Positions 15,411-15,539 of a stretch of DNA of 15,539 bases are shown in pieces. The notes below the pieces were generated by a model, which did not search any database, was not told the origin of the DNA, and worked only from the letters and a program-made list of their open reading frames with translations. The stretch comes from WHSV01 sp050694055 (GTDB lineage Bacteria > Actinomycetota > CADDZG01 > WHSQ01). Both the position numbers and the translations under genes were made by a program. How positions within the stretch are numbered: the first letter of the stretch is position 1; the number at the start of each line of letters is the position of its first letter. The stretch is from NCBI GenBank assembly GCA_050694055.1, contig JBOGWX010000023.1, forward strand, positions 1 through 15,539, given 5' to 3'.

Positions 15411-15539
15411 AGCACCACCCTTGCGATCAACAACGCGTCCAGTGAGTCGTTCTTGCCCTTGGCAAGTGCCCGTCGAATCTGCTTGACCAGTTGTCCGGGG
15501 ACCTCCTTGACGTCCCAGCCCCTCGCGACCAAGTGCTGA
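15411..15539 (-). mobile_element. IS110-family transposase fragment (internal part, truncated)
   Basis: On the complementary strand from 15538 the frame reads QHLVARGWDVKEVPGQLVKQ, then IRRALAKGKNDSLDALLIAR and VVL. This is the late part of the IS110 DEDD (RuvC-like) domain, with the conserved K-x-D-x-x-DA-xx-iA signature (here KNDSLDALLIA). The N-terminus lies beyond the window. The C-terminal Tnp domain with the catalytic Ser is missing, because at about 15411-15420 the frame passes into antisense sequence of the surface-protein gene and stops at 15383-15385. The fragment is therefore truncated and non-functional in this arrangement. Confidence 0.75.

Larger units (their letters stand above)
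13457..15415 (+). pseudogene. Exported surface protein with four ~109-residue repeats and Ig/cadherin-like domains, frameshifted and 3'-truncated
   Basis: GTG 13457 (behind AAGGGAG) opens a signal peptide (RRPSQRAARGPF, core VAVVAFMALLLVP, likely cleavage near residue 37). Four repeats of the pattern 'FTIAFGDTVSDGVPAPGAGN ... YLFDATAGQ ... EVRWSLHAPDGTELFDAFYV ... QTGTYTLTVSGL' follow. They resemble bacterial pre-peptidase C-terminal (PPC)-like beta-sandwiches. Two tandem Ig/cadherin-like domains (Big_9 type) come next, each with VLANDxDxDGD, a calcium-type acidic loop, and PDSFTYTxSDGxGGS. Three indels break the frame: 2 extra bases in CTCTC (13751-13755), 1 extra C in a C8 tract (13898-13905), and 1 extra C at 14707-14708. 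As written the first frame ends at residue 115. After about 15410 the protein pattern stops and an antisense IS110 sequence begins. It was probably a large adhesin or matrix protein. Decay, slippage-based switching and local sequence error are all possible. Confidence 0.8.

Overview
The window is high-GC bacterial chromosome. The gene families suggest Actinomycetota or a neighbouring high-GC lineage: a very large LAL/LuxR regulator, two genes with a -10 box only 6-7 nt before the start codon and no Shine-Dalgarno, and class III cyclase remnants. This is inference, because no rRNA or lineage marker is present. No phage, CRISPR array or recognisable gene-cluster 'system' is seen. The interest lies in several decayed or recombined loci and in a few regulatory signals.

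Layout. 1-2564 (minus strand): the N-terminal part of molybdenum-cofactor enzyme MoaA, running off the left edge; then a pyridine nucleotide-disulfide oxidoreductase whose start lies inside an upstream SRPBCC-fold gene. 2565-2926: a non-coding divergent region with a perfect 15-bp inverted repeat. 2927-5154 (plus): an MFS transporter, then an aldo/keto reductase behind a textbook MerR/SoxR-type promoter (19-bp spacer, palindromic operator) with an apparently leaderless start. 5143-5629 (minus): an alpha/beta-hydrolase pseudogene that has lost its nucleophile segment.

5701-8117 (plus): a promoter, a leader hairpin, an Nramp-superfamily transporter lacking the canonical metal-binding motifs, an adjacent 29-residue single-helix microprotein, and a well-supported 3-hydroxybutyrate dehydrogenase. 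These may form one operon. 8118-8992 is a degraded island-like stretch: a frameshifted scrap of class III adenylate cyclase, a small two-helix membrane protein, and the 3' half of a tRNA-Val(UAC) that stops at the anticodon loop, as tRNA attachment sites do. 8993-11749 (minus): a 918-residue ATPase/LuxR regulator.

11985-15539 (plus): two exported proteins, a beta-propeller-like protein and a surface protein with four repeats of about 109 residues followed by two Ig/cadherin-like (VLANDxDxDGD) domains. The repeat gene carries three indels (CTCTC, a C8 tract, and one extra C exactly where repeat 4 switches from resembling repeat 2 to being identical to repeat 3). It ends abruptly in an antisense fragment of an IS110-family transposase joined at about 10 bp of shared sequence.
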